This document shows, in pieces, positions 21,371 to 33,604 of a stretch of DNA of 64,000 bases. The notes beneath the pieces are model-generated. The model did not search any database and was not told where the DNA came from. It saw nothing but the letters and a program-made list of their open reading frames with translations. The DNA comes from Cinnamomum chago (lineage: Eukaryota; Streptophyta; Magnoliopsida; Laurales; Lauraceae). The stretch is taken from assembly GCA_038049695.1 (NCBI GenBank), contig CP142457.1, positions 62,988,501 through 63,052,500 of the forward strand, in the 5' to 3' direction. The translations under genes were made by a program, and so were the position numbers. Position 1 is the first letter of the stretch. Every line of letters starts with the position of its first letter.

Positions 21371-21860
21371 TAGGGGGGTTCATGCATCGAGCCAGCCCGA
21401 GTCTGATCCGGCCCATGCCACTTTTGCCCGAGCTTGGACCTCATATTTTACGAAAAGGATGGGGCTTGGATAATTTATTTGGGCCTTTTTAATAAATGGG
21501 TTGGGCTTGGATTATTTATTTGGACTTGTTTGATAAATGTGACAGGCTTGGGATGATTGGTCGAGAGCCAAAGCCTGGCCCCACCCAATCATAAAAATAA
21601 TTGTAGAAAAGGAGAGGGAGGTGAGATTTCAGCACCTGAAATGTCCTTTAAAAGGAGGAACCAAACCAGCTGGGATAATGCTTTTGGCTTTGGCATTTAT
21701 AGGTAGCCTGATTTTTTATTATAGTAATATCATGGGCTGGGCTCAGGCTTGTTGTACTTCAGGCAGGCTGGGCCGTTATTTCCCAATCCAGGCTTGGGCC
21801 AAATTTTTTGAAGTAGAGTCAGGCCTAGATATTCCTTAGCTTGGCCCATGTATACCCCTA
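21371..21860. mobile_element. hAT-type MITE, 490 bp
   Basis: The left end TAGGGGGGTTCATG and the right end, inverted as TAGGGGTATACATGG, are TIRs. They are flanked by ATATATGC (21363-21370) and ATATAGGC (21861-21868), a 7-of-8 target duplication. The interior has repeated GGGCTTGG and TTATTTGG words. No transposase. Confidence 0.7.
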
Positions 21861-22134
21861 ATATAGGCCTGAGTTGGCATGGCCGAACGCACCCCTATTC
21901 ACCTATGAGATATTATCAAGTTTTTTTTTTTAATAGAAGTTGGGGCTTACACAAGAATTGGGCACGTGATTGTTAATGTTATTAACACAAATTTATACAT
22001 TGTTAATTGTTTGCAATTATGATGTCACAATCAACAATAGGGATTACTTAGTTGGTTGGCATTTGGCAACCTTGCATCTCACATAGTTGAGTTCCTAATT
22101 ATGCCAATCTTTACGCTTCGTGGATTCTCTTTCT

Positions 22135-22420
22135 TGAAAACATAGAAGACAAGAAGAACAGAGTAGAGACAGATGAAGGATTTCTTATTCTCCAAGTTAT
22201 CTATTAAAAATGAATAGTCCTCTCTTATATACATTCAGATGTAATAATTAGTCACTGTAACTAATTCTAGATTAGTTTATAACACGTGCTCAATTATAAG
22301 CACATAACCAACTTCTGTTACAACCCCAACTTATATATGTGAATAGTTATAATCAGTTACAGTAGATCTGAATGGACTCAACTTCACAGCCTAGTTACCT
22401 TCCCTTGTATATTGTCAACA
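22135..22420 (-). repeat. 3' LTR of the copia element
   Basis: 286 bp from TGAAAACAT to GTCAACA on +, matching the LTR at 31172-31457 with about 18 differences, mostly transitions. Left flank is TTTCT. Confidence 0.93.
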
Positions 22421-22434
22421 TGCCCCCTCAAGCC
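22421..22434 (-). other. polypurine tract of the copia element
   Basis: On the minus strand CTTGAGGGGGCA abuts the 3' LTR, the expected position and composition for the plus-strand primer. Confidence 0.7.
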
Positions 22435-25400
22435 ATGGGGGCGGTCAGTCACCATGAGCTTGGAGCGAAGGTATTTTAGTTGTCGAGAATGTAATCCCTT
22501 GGTGAAAGTATCTGCAACTTGATCTTCAGAGGTAATAAATTTGATTGTAAGATCTCGTTGAAGAACTTTCTCTCGAACGAAGTGGTAATCCACTTCGATG
22601 TGCTTGGTCCGAGCATGGAAGACGGGGTTCGAAGCAAGAGAAATCGCAGAAATATTGTCACACCACAGCGATGGACAATCAAGAAGAAAGATATGAAGTG
22701 CTTGCAGTAAGGACCTCAACCATGAAAGCTCAGCAGCAGTGTGTGCAAAAGACCTATATTCTGCCTCAGTGGATGATCTGGCAACGGTGGGTTGTTTCTT
22801 TGCACTCCAAGAGATTGGGGATTGACCAAGGAAGACACAAAAGCCACTTGTAGACCGTCGCCAACTGGATCCCCAGCCCAATCAGCGTCGGAATAAGCAG
22901 TAAGGTGAAGGCCTCCCCCATTGAGATTGATGCCATAGGTTAGTGTTCCTTTAAGGTAACGAAGAACAGGTTTCAGCGCAGCAAAGTCAGTGGTGGTGGG
23001 ATGATGCATACGTTGACACAATTGATTGACAGTGAACGCGAGATTAGGTCTGGTCAGCGTTAAGTATTGGCGAGCACCTGTAATACTCCGATAAAACGTG
23101 GGATCAGCCATGCTTTTAGACTGGTCAGAAACAGAAGGCTTGTAAGAGCAGGGAGAACCAACTGGTTTGGCTTCTAGCATGGAAGTGCACAGGAGGAGGT
23201 CTTTAGTATACTTAGTTTGAGATAAAAACAACCCAAATGATGTCCGATTAACTTCAACACCCAGAAAGTGATGGAGAGGTCCCAAATACTTCATTTCAAA
23301 GACCAGATTGAGGCGAGTAAGCAGAGACGCAATATATTTGTTGTCATTGCCAGTGAGAACTAAATCATCCACATATAGACGAATAACTTTAATGGAACCT
23401 TTGTAGAATTGAATAAAGAGAAAGGCATCAGCAAAGGTGGTATGAAATCCCAGACCAATAAGAAAACTGGAAAATCTCTCATACCAGGCACATGGTGCCT
23501 GTTTGAGGCTATAAAGAGACTTATGCAGCCTGCAGACATGATTGGGAAATGAGGGATCAGTGAAGCCCTGTGGTTGAGTCATGTAGATGTCTTCCTTGAG
23601 GATGCCATGAAGAAAGGCATTAGTGACATCCAGTTGATGAAGCGGCCAATTGAATTGAACAGCTAAAGCGAGAACCACATGAATGGTAGAGTGCTTGACA
23701 ACAGGGCTGAACGTTTCAGTGTAATCAATGCCTTGTTCTTAATGAAATCCCTTGGCTACTAAGCTTGCCTTGTAACGAGCTATAGAACCATTAGTATGGT
23801 GCTTTATTTTGAACACACACTTGCAGCCCACTATATGATAAGAAGAAGAAAATGGGACCAGCGACCAAGTGCCTTGTCTTTGCAATGCAGAGAACTCCTC
23901 AGACATAGCCTTTCGCCAAGCTTCATGTTTGGAGGCTTCAGAGTAATTGGTTGGTTCATGACTTTCATAGTAAACATGAGGTGGCAAGGGTATAGGATGT
24001 TTTGTGGTAAGAAAAAATTTCTTTTTACAAATCCCAGATTTGGACCTAGTAACCATATGATGAGATGTAGAAAAAGTTTCAGCAGTAGAGGTTGTTGTAG
24101 TATGAGGAGTTGGGGCAGGATGATGGTGATGATGAGCAGGATTGATGGGTTTAGCATTAAGGTCTATGGAAGGAAGAGGAGTAGTGGTACGAGGTGAAGT
24201 AGTAATGGAGTTTGTGGCATCAGTGGTGACAACTGCGGAAGATGGAAGTGCTGGGGCGGGAGCAGGATTATGAATGAGAGGAGGTGGAATAGAAAATTGG
24301 AAGGTTGTGGAGGGAGTAGGAGAAACTGGTGGGGTTGAGGATAATGAACTTTGATTGGAGAGTGGAGAGGATGAAGAAGAGGGAAGAGAAGAAAACAGCC
24401 ACTGAGAAAGAGGGACAGAACTAGAAGAGGAGGGAGAATAACTGGTAGAAGATTAGAAGGGGAATGATTCTTCATCAAACACCATATGCCTTGAAAGAAA
24501 CACTGTGCCTGTAGTAGGATCCAAGCACCTGTACCCTTTGTGATTCAAGTTATACCCAATAAAAACACATTGCTTTGTTTTTGGTTGAAGTTTGTGGTTA
24601 GTGTATGGTTTAAGCCAATGATAGCATGCACAACCAAACACCTTGAGATTAGTATAGATGAGATAAAGATGAAACAATTTTTTGCCATGGAAAGAGATAA
24701 TCTAATGACCTCATGGGCATGTGATTTATAAGGTAAGCAATAGTGGAGAATGCATCTGCCCAGAAGTGCAATGGCATTTTGGCAGTAAAAAGCAGGGTGA
24801 GACCTGTTTCAAAAATGTGCCATGTTTCCTTTCAGCACACCCATTTTGTTCAGGTGTGTAAGGACATGAAATTTGATGGATGATACCATTATCCCTTAGG
24901 ATAGATTGAAATTTAGAGCTCATGTATTCACCACCACCATCTGTTCTAAGATGCTTAATGCGAGAAGATAACAAATTTTCAACTTGTAACTTGAATGTCA
25001 GGAAAATTGAGAAAACATCAGACTTACAATGAATGGAAAACAACCAAGTGTATTTACTGTAATCATCTACAAAGACAACATAATAGCGAAATCCACAAAC
25101 TAACAGTAATGGAGAAGGACCCCAAACATCACTGTGAACTACTTCTAGAGGTGATGTAGTGACTGTATCTGATGCAGCAAAGGAAAGTTTACAACTTTTG
25201 CCAAATTGACAATATTCACAAAAATGATGAGAGGTCTTTCCAGAGAGAGGCAGAGAAACTTGTAACTTCTGAAACACAGAGGATGATGGATGGCCAAGAC
25301 GATAGTGCCATATAGCAGTAGGAGCTTTAATACCAAGGAAAGCAGAGGGAGCAGTGAAATTTGAGAAGGCAGTGAAGGGGTAGAGTCCATTCTTACTCAA

Positions 25401-25966
25401 TCCTTGGAAAAGAATCCTCCCCGAGGTTCGATCCTATATGGAGAAGCCAAGAGAATCAAATATAAAAACACAGTCATTATCTTTAGCAAACTTGTTGACT
25501 GATAACAGGTTGGAAGCTATAGATGGAACATGAAGGATATGATCTAATTTCAGAGGGGACGACGAAGAAGAAGTATGCACAAGAGAAGATCATGTATTTG
25601 CAATCAACAGACCTTGTCCATTCCCAATTGAAACTTGATCTTTGCCCTAATAACCTAAATGCACATAGAGATTATTCAAATCATTAGTAATATGGTTTGT
25701 AGCACCTGAATCTGCATACCAAGTAAAATCATGTCCACTATTGAAAGAGGCTGTAATTAGCTGGAGGATGACGCCCTTGGAAAGAATAGTCCATCCTGTG
25801 ATAGCAATCAAGCGCAGAGTGCCCTGTTCTGTTACGGATTTGGCAACACTATTTGGGATAGGAAAACTGATCGAAAGACTGATGTGAGTAGCCTCGACCT
25901 TTGGTATTGCTGTGTCGTCCCCTGTTATTGGTGTTCCGCCCACGACCATTAGGCTTATAGATCCAC

Positions 25967-28900
25967 TGTAACGCCCCAATTCCGGATACCGATAAAGTCG
26001 TTCGAATACCCGAAGTTGGCGCGCTACTTCCCGGAAAATCCGAGAACTTCCAAGATCGTAGGCCCGCAGTGAGATCCAATTTAAAACTTTTGACCAATAT
26101 AAACTCAATGGTTAAATGTGCGGAAGCATAATAAATAAAGCGGAAGCATTTGGTATCAATATATAAGTAAAGTGTGAGCAGAACTACAGTCTAGTTAAAA
26201 GTATCAGTTGTTAATCAAAAGTTAATACATTTTTCATAACTAACCGGCTCACCTACAAAATTCTCTCAAAACCCAAAATAAGTAAGTGCCCTCAAAACCC
26301 AGGTAAATCATCTCCGCCCTCCGGCTCGACATCCGGGTCGGCCGGGCCCCATCTGTAGTCTCCGATGACAGGCGCCTCTACTAACGCTAGCGCATCCTCT
26401 GGGATCTCTGGGTCAAAGCCTAAGCACCAAAGATGGGTCAGATCTAAAAGATCTGGCAAGTCACAGTATACTAATAACACATGATATATATATCAAATGA
26501 ATAGAGACAGGTATATAAATTAAAGAATAACAAGGTAAAAGAACTAGGCAGTTGAGCAAGATAAGCATAAGGAATTAGGATAAATATACAATAACTAATC
26601 TACTACAAAATGACACATTCACACGAGCTGGAATACCGCGGGATATTATGCCGCGACCCTCCCATACTGAATACAGTTGCGGCGGGGAAATCTCACCAAT
26701 GCTGGGAATTACTAATCCCGCAAATCACTCATCATCTCATCACACTCATCACTCGAAGACCGGACACGGTATCGCACCGTCCGTCTTAATAACATAGATC
26801 ATCATGATAGCTCCTCAACACTCATAACAACTCCTACCGGGGATGATCAGTCCACAGGCTGAGCTTAAATCAACCGAGTGAATGTCTATGCCGACTCAAG
26901 AATACTCTAAGGGTCTGTGTCTGTCTAGGCTTTGCCTTGCATGAACAAGGTCCTAACCAAGTCTCTAAGAGGTCTATGTATATCAATCAGTCTATGGATT
27001 ATGTTCCAAGTCCAAGCCCACTCATTGGATCCATACCAAGGCCCATCAATACATAGCCTGGTCTAAAACCGTCCAAACGAGGCATCAAATCCATTTACTA
27101 CTGATAAACAGTTCATTCTAATCCATCATGACTTTAAAAGCCCAACATAAACTACCTCTTCCAACTAAAGGTACACATCTCCATACTTAGGCCCAATAAG
27201 GGCCCGCCTAGACACAGACACGGGTCAATGTTCTCCAAATCATACTAACGGGTCACCTCTAAGATATCCTAGGTTCAGGTCCTCCATTTATATTTAATTA
27301 ACAGTTAACAGCTATACTAAGAATATAAGAGTGACAGTAGATAATTTGATCTCTAAACGAAGTCACTGATGCCATATGATACTGTGATTGGTGCTTATGA
27401 GGTTACGGGCATCATTGACAACTCTTAGGGGTCTAATCATCTTAGATTAACAACCAAAACCCTAATAAGTGGTCCCCGCGAGTCATGGTGGAGCCACACC
27501 GTTGACTCGGGCTTAGAACATTGGTAAACGTCCATTTGGATGGTCAATAGGCCCCACAACTGATCACAACTCCTAAATGTTGAAAACTGAAAAATCAGGG
27601 TTTCCCAGGGTGTTGGGTCGACCTGGCACGGGCTGGGTCGACCTGGCACACTGGGGGTTGTCCCCCAGGTGGACCTGATGTGTAGTGTGCTCGGTTGACC
27701 TCCTGGCCTGGTGGGTCAACCGAGTGCACTGGAAAATCTAGGTTAGGCCTCCTGGAAGACTTATTTCGTTTCTAAGGGTTCCCAGCGTGTCCGGTCAACC
27801 TCCTGGCCTGGGTGATTGACCGCATACACCAAAAACCCTAGAAAGATTGATGTCCCAGCTTTAAACATTTTCTACTGCAAAATCCTAGGTACTAGGTCGA
27901 CCTGAACGTAAAGTGTCTGAATTTCAGGTGAAAAACCAACTTTCAGTCAATTCCTGCAAAGCAGTGTGTACCGACCTGGCCAACTGTGATAGATCTCTGC
28001 AAAAATTTCTAACTGAGAGCCAATTTTTCCCAAAATACAGTGTCTGGAACACTGGAAATCAGTCTGCAGAGCATCTCCAACTGAGAGATAAGTTTCTCAG
28101 AAATGCAGTGTGCCCGGTCGACCGGCCTGCAGGGCCCAATCGACCGGGTACACTGAAAAGTCAGTGCCTGCAGAATTTAGCTGGGAGCCCTGTTTTCCAA
28201 TTTCTAGTGTTCCCGGTCGACCGGGCCCTGTAGGCCGGTCGACCGGGTACACTGCAGGTGGACACCCAGTTCGACCTTGTGCACGAAAACTGGGAAAAAC
28301 CCAGTTTCTGCAGATTTCATCTTTTAGATCCATTCTTCCTCCAAATCATTTTCAATCACTTCCAAACTCCGTCCAAACAATGGAAAACACAAATCCACTA
28401 AAATGCCCATCAATCCACACCCATTGATCTTCCAAATGGGGGGTGAAACCCCTATCCATCAATGTCCAACCATCCAACAACACAACTAAGCTCCAGGTAA
28501 ATTTCTAACATAATGAAATAACTGAACTAGAACTCAAATGAATCAATGCACAGAATATAAACCTAAGTTAAGAGTATAATATGCACTTGCCTTTGATGGA
28601 GTAGAAGGTTGTAGAGAAAGAGAAGAGAAGAGAGAAATCCCAAGCTAAATGAAGAAGATGAAGTGGCTGTAGCTCCTAGGAAAAATCCTCCAGCATAACA
28701 GTAGCTTAAGAAAGGAAATGAGAGAGGAAGAAGAGAGGAAATGAGGGAGAGAGGAATGAATAGTTGCTGGGATTTGGGGAAATGTGCTAGTTTTATAGAT
28801 TTTTGGGGGTGGCTAATGACAGGAATAACCTTTGGGGTTGCATAGGATTAGGGTTAGGGTCAGGGCTAGGGGCATTAGGGTCTTTAGGTGGAAAGTTCTA

Positions 28901-29159
28901 GAAGATGCCTTTTGCAATAACCCCCCCTATAGTTTACTAAAAACCCTAGTAAGGGCCTCCCTAGACTAATAAACCCTAGAATTACCCAAAACACCCTACT
29001 AACCAAATTACTAACTCAACTAAGCTAGTCTAACTACAACTTAGGAAAAATCTATCTAATTACCCTGATTAACTCCTAATTAGCATAATTAGCTAGTAAT
29101 TAGCATTAATTAGTATTAAAAATATAAATTAGAGGGCCCACAAAGGGTGGGGCCTTACA
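25967..29159 (-). mobile_element. 3.2-kb solo LTR nested in the copia gag region
   Basis: Begins TGTAACGCCCC and ends GGGGCCTTACA, so the ends are near-perfect inverted copies, and is flanked by a perfect TCCAC duplication (25962-25966 and 29160-29164). The size and TGTAA.GCCCC ends resemble long LTRs of chromoviral (Del/Tekay-like) gypsy elements. A TCTATAAAAC box on the minus strand near 28805-28796 suggests that transcription orientation. No gag-pol or primer-binding site was found, so a solo LTR is the best reading; a large non-autonomous element is the alternative. Confidence 0.85.
27610..28260. repeat. GGTCGACC palindrome-rich repeats within the 3.2-kb LTR
   Basis: Paired motifs of the form CCCGGTCGACCGG and CGACCGGGTACACTG recur, diverged, roughly every 80-130 bp (near 27617, 27640, 27895, 28108, 28138, 28215 and 28235). 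The spacers share words such as CAGTGT and CTGAGAG. Likely diverged tandem duplications. Confidence 0.65.
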
Positions 29160-29901
29160 TCCACGACCTCCATGGCCAGACTTACCAGACTCTTTTGAGG
29201 CAGTAAAAGCTGTAGTGGTATGGTCTGATGAAGCAGTCTGCGAAGCCTTAAGACTCATTTCTTCACAGAGCAGCAGAACATGGAGTTCTTCAATGGAAAG
29301 GGGAGAAGACCTGGTCCTGATAGATGTGCGAAAGGCAACATAGTCTGGAGGCAGCCCATTGAGAGTATGAATGATCAGATCTTCTTCATCTACAAGACTC
29401 AGAACTGCAGCTAGGCTATCAAAGATGTGTTTTAATCTTTTTCATATATTCAGTGACTGTTAAAGCCCCCTTTTTGATGTTCTGAAGTTGTGTTTTCAGT
29501 TGAATAACATGAGACCTAGACAGGGAAGCAAATCGTCGTTCAAGTGCTTCCCAGACGTCTTTAGCAGTCTTAAGAACAACTACATGAGCAAGAACTCCTT
29601 CAGAAAGAGTTGCATTGATCCAACACAAGACATTCTGGTCTTACTAAATCCAGGAAGAATAGTAAGGATTAACCTCCTTAGTAGCATTTCCATTCGAATC
29701 CAAAAGAAATTCCACCGGACACATGATACTACCATCAACAAATCCTACTAGGCCATGAGCTCTCAACACAGGTAAGAATAGTGACTTCCACAGCAAGTAA
29801 TTGTGATTTTCAAGTTTGACAGAGATCAAACTGCCAATGTTCGAGATGAGAAAGGTCGAAGCATGACCAGCAACAGCGGTGGTGGATGTGAAGGTAGACA
29901 T

Positions 29902-31157
29902 TTTTATAGCCAAAAGTAGAAATTCTAGAAAAAAATTGTTGCAGAGAGATAGAAAGAGAACCTCAAACTGAAACAGATATGTAGCAAGATCAGAGAGCTT
30001 TGTAGGAAACTCTGAAGTTTTCAGGAATTTGAAAGCAAGATCTTCAAGAACAAGAATCCGTCACAAGCAAGTGCAAGTTGAAGATGTATCTTCTTGAAAA
30101 CGCAGCAAATCCGAACCAAATCTTGATGATAATCAACAAATTTCTTCAGAGTGAGAGGAGGAACTGCTACAACTTTTTAGATATGAAGAAAAATTGTTCT
30201 TCAACACAGATCGAAACTGTGTGGGGTGATTCACTAATGGCAGTAGTTACGCCAAATTAGTCCCAGGTCGGATTGTCTTGATCTCGGCCAATGCACATCA
30301 AGTTCGGCTAAGGACCGGCCTGGAGGTCCCAAAGCTCATCTCGGTGAAGGTACTTGCGGTGTCTCATCTCGACCTCGGTATAGATGCCTTCCAAGCCTTG
30401 TCTCGGTCTCGGTTCCTGCTGTCATTCAGCCATAAATGCGCTGACGTCAAGACAAATGACGAATTGATAGGAAGAGTGGGCGCCCAATATAGATAAGTAG
30501 ACAGACTTATCTAACAATCACATCAGCAACCATTGGGATATGGTCTGATAGGACACTCCCTTTTTACCTACCCCCACTCAAGGGGCAAAATACAGATTGA
30601 TGGGACTTCCATCTCCACCTACCCCTACTAAGGGGTCTGATCCAATGATGACACTCACTCCCATATATATATGCATGAGGTAAAACCACCAAAAATATAA
30701 AAAATGGAGATATACACTCTCTTCTTCTACTCCTCCTTAGTTCAGTCACAAAACTAACTCAGGCATCGGAGTGCCTTCGGCTGCCTACAGTCAGGGGCTT
30801 TGACCTTCGTCTTTGCTTTCCCTTTCAGGTTTTAGGAGACTAATCCTTTCCCAAATAAACAATTGAGAGCCTAATCATCTCTTAACCAAATCCGTAATTT
30901 TTAGACACTTACAGAAACAATCCTGAGAAAGATCAGTGCAGACAGAAAACAACTGATCAGAAGTAGGCATTGAGCAATCCTGAGCTCAATCTCTTTGGAA
31001 TCACCAGATCTTGAAAATTTTTTTTCAAGAAAGATGAACACTTAGGCGATCTGAAGATCTTCTCGCACCTGCAATGAACTAGGGCTTGGAGGCGAGAGCT
31101 TGAAGACGAAGCTCAGGCAAATCCCATGAACTAGGACCAAATGACGTTAGTCAATAT
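29902..31157 (-). other. copia 5' untranslated leader, split by a nested solo LTR
   Basis: The leader lies between the primer-binding site and the GAG ATG at 29901. Without the nested LTR (30218-30913) it is about 560 bp. No coding sequence of its own. Confidence 0.6.
30218..30913 (+). mobile_element. solo LTR (696 bp), same family as the one in the isopropylmalate gene
   Basis: Begins TGTGTGGGG and ends CACTTACA, with a perfect GAAAC duplication (30213-30217 and 30914-30918). U3 has repeated TCTCGG words, a TATATATATG box near 30662-30672, and downstream GCATCGGAG. These features match the 704-bp LTR at 19046-19749 read on its minus strand. It lies in antisense to the surrounding copia element. 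Confidence 0.92.
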
Positions 31158-31171
31158 GACTCTGGATACCA
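31158..31171 (-). other. primer-binding site of the copia element
   Basis: On the minus strand TGGTATCCAGAGTC follows the 5' LTR directly. It matches the usual initiator-tRNA-Met site TGGTATCAGAGC with one extra C and a late mismatch. Confidence 0.8.
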
Positions 31172-31457
31172 TGAAAACATGGAAGACAAGAAGAACAAAA
31201 CAGAGATAGATGAAGGATTTCTTATTCTCCAAGTTATCTATTACAAATGAATAGTCCTCTCTTATATACATTCAAATGTAATCATTAGTCACTGTAACTA
31301 ATTCTGGATTAGTTTATAACATGTGCTCAATTACAAGCACATAACCAACTTCTGTTACAACCCCAACATACATATGTGAATAGTTATAATTAGTTACAGC
31401 AGATCTGGATGGACTCAACTTCACAGCCCAATTACCTTCCCTTGTATATTGTCAACA
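31172..31457 (-). repeat. 5' LTR of the copia element
   Basis: 286 bp, TGAAAACAT to GTCAACA on +, partner of 22135-22420. The right flank ATTCT differs from the left flank TTTCT by one base. Confidence 0.93.
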
Positions 31458-32729
31458 ATTCTAACATTGTGGGCTTTCTCTTTACATTTGTGCAGCATCT
31501 CCTTTCCACGTTTTGGACTTCCTCTTCTAACTTGTGTGCGCTATCTTAGGTCCTAGACTCCTAGGCTGGAGTTATAAAAATTGATGCCAAAATCATTGCT
31601 CAAACTTATAGTGAAACTAAATGTGATTAGAGTAAAATTGAAGGATATGACATTATAAGGGATGACAACGTTTTGAACAGTCTAAATTATCAGTCAGTAG
31701 CCCTCACTTAGAGCTCTTCCCATTCCACACTCAATAAGCATGATGTAGTCTGCACTCGACTACTTGTCACTCGTCCCCCTCTCGTGGGTTGGTTTCCCTA
31801 CCTTAATTGTTTATTTTGTAATGAGTTAAGTAAAATGTTTTGCCTTTTTTGTTTTTATGGGAAAATCTTGAGATGTTAAGAGTTGTCAAATCCAAACTTT
31901 TCTTTTAGGCAATTGACATCAAGATTGGTCACATTTAGTTTTTTGGGTACCCTAAATTAGGAGACAAGGGCCCAAGCAAGAGCCCCGCACACAAGGAAGA
32001 CAATTCACTCATGTGGGAAACGAGTTTGCTTACGTGGAAAAAAAGCCCAATATAGCTAGAGTTTACATCGTGGGCAGTCAGGAGAGAACTACCCCTCCTT
32101 ATTACTCGGGTAAGGAGCCGCTCTCGTATCAAGATTGTTGATCAAAATATGCCACTAGTTTTAACACTTGTGTTTAGAATCTATTGAATAAAGCAATCTA
32201 AACAAGGACGGATGATTAAAAATGGGATTGCAAAAGCCGAAAACATGGTCTTTGTATTATTATTATTATTATCATTACAATATTACCAAACAACCTATAA
32301 TTTCTAATTATAAAACATTATGATATTATTTGACATGTAACGTCTGCTGATTGGAATTGCAGCATGCTTGTTTTTGGCTCTTTTTAGGAGATGCATGAAT
32401 ATTTTATCGAGAAATTATTGTGCGACAAATATATGGTCATCTCTACTTTATATATACATCTAAAATCCTAACTATAAATATACTGGATATTGTGCTCACA
32501 CCGGATGCATTTCTATCATTGACGTGTTGAAATTCTCTCTCCAAACACAGGTCATGCCAATAAAAAAAAAAAAAAACCAAACTTGATTAGATTATCCTAA
32601 TTCTTAATTTAACATCTTTAAAATCTAATAATATCTTAATTATATATATATTTTAACTTTTACTTGAATGGTGATTAAAAATTCAATGAGCTTAAAAAAT
32701 TAGCTTGACTTCAAATTATGAGAGGATAA
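31458..32729. other. intergenic DNA, no gene recognised
   Basis: AT-rich with an ATT trinucleotide repeat near 32255-32270. No open frame resembling a protein and no paired transposon ends. Confidence 0.4.
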
Positions 32730-33604
32730 GGGGTCGTTTGTTTCTTGTGAAAATGATTCACATGTGTAAATGACCCACATATGAGTCATTTGCATATGTA
32801 AATGACACACATGTGGATTAGATTCCACCGTTTGTTACTAACATAACATTTCACATGTGAATCTATGAATAAGTTGTAGATTGTTTGATCATATCTCAAC
32901 ATCCAAGCATCATCAATGGTTGAAAATTGGACACATGACCGTGTTTGAGCTTCTGAAGAATATGGACGGTCCTGATTTTACAGGTGGGTCCCAGAAAATT
33001 AAACAAATAATAAAAGGCGGACTGGGTATGTTACCAACAATAGGTTGTATATTATTTGATGATATCTTAACTTCCATACATCATCAACGGTTGAAAATTG
33101 GACACATGGCCGTGTTTGAGCTTCTTAAGAGAATGAACGGTTCGGATGTTACAAGTAGGGCCCAAAAAAATTAAAAAATCATAAAAGGCGGACTGCTATA
33201 TGTTAGTAACAGTAGATTAATTGAACGGCTGTGATTATGTTGATCATATCTCAACCTCCATGCATCATCAACGGTTGAAAATTGGACACATGGCCGTGTT
33301 TGAGCTTCTTAAGAGAATGAACGGTTCGGATGTTACAAGTGGGGCCCAAAAAAATAAAAAAAAAATAAAAGGCGGACTGCTCAGTGAGGCACTGTAGCAG
33401 TCCGCCCAGTAACAGTAACATGTGTAACTTTTTCACACCTCTTGAGGTGTGAAAATGCAATGCATAAAAAGGGCCATCTTTCACACCATTTACACACCTA
33501 TTTTACACATGTGAATCAAAATCACACCAAACAAACATGATTTTTGTGTATCCATTACCCATGTGATTCAATTACATATGTAAATGTAAAAAACAAACGT
33601 CCCC
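32730..33604. mobile_element. non-autonomous PIF/Harbinger-type element, 875 bp
   Basis: The left end GGGGTCGTTTGTTT and the right end, inverted as GGGGACGTTTGTTT, are TIRs flanked by TAA on both sides (32727-32729 and 33605-33607). Subterminal CACATGTG and CATATG words are abundant and symmetrically placed. The interior is three tandem repeats; no transposase. It lies about 450 bp upstream of the thioesterase ATG. Confidence 0.85.
32885..33415. repeat. three tandem repeats (about 170-185 bp) inside the Harbinger-type element
   Basis: Units start with TTGATCATATCTCAAC or a variant at 32885, 33056 and 33241 and share GGTTGAAAATTGGACACATG, CCGTGTTTGAGCTTCT and AAAAGGCGGACTG. Units 2 and 3 are closer to each other than to unit 1. 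Confidence 0.9.

Larger units (their letters stand above)
22384..29901 (-). pseudogene. copia gag-pol polyprotein, disrupted
   Basis: Starts at ATG 29901 with GAG (NYLLWKSLFLPVLRAHGL, then DVWEALERRFASLSRSHV) and continues, with shifts and a 3.2-kb LTR inserted at 25967-29159, to protease (WYADSGATNHIT near 25720), pre-integrase HYRLGHPS and integrase (HSDVWGPS, FVDDYSKYTW, RTDGGGEYMSSKF, EQNGCAERKH at 25400-24726), reverse transcriptase (LDVTNAFLHG, SLKQAPCAWYERF, YVDDLVLTGND at 23678-22716) and RNase H (YSDADWAGD, STEAEYRS, LWCDN at 22881-22384). Visible damage includes a TAA where Gln is expected at 23741-23739, a frameshift near 22860 between reverse transcriptase and RNase H, shifts near 24700 and 25850, and a stop in GAG near 29644. 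The last codons run into the 3' LTR. Confidence 0.9.
22135..31457 (-). mobile_element. complete Ty1/copia retrotransposon with two nested insertions
   Basis: Two 286-bp LTRs (TG...CA) bound a minus-strand gag-pol. A primer-binding site resembling the tRNA-iMet type lies next to the right LTR and a purine tract next to the left LTR. Flanks are TTTCT (22130-22134) and ATTCT (31458-31462), a 4-of-5 target duplication. Subtracting the nested LTRs at 25967-29159 and 30218-30913 with their target copies leaves about 5.4 kb, normal for plant copia. Domain order (GAG, protease, integrase, reverse transcriptase, RNase H) defines copia. The LTRs differ at about 18 sites by eye and gag-pol has several lesions, so the element is old and not autonomous. 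Confidence 0.95.
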
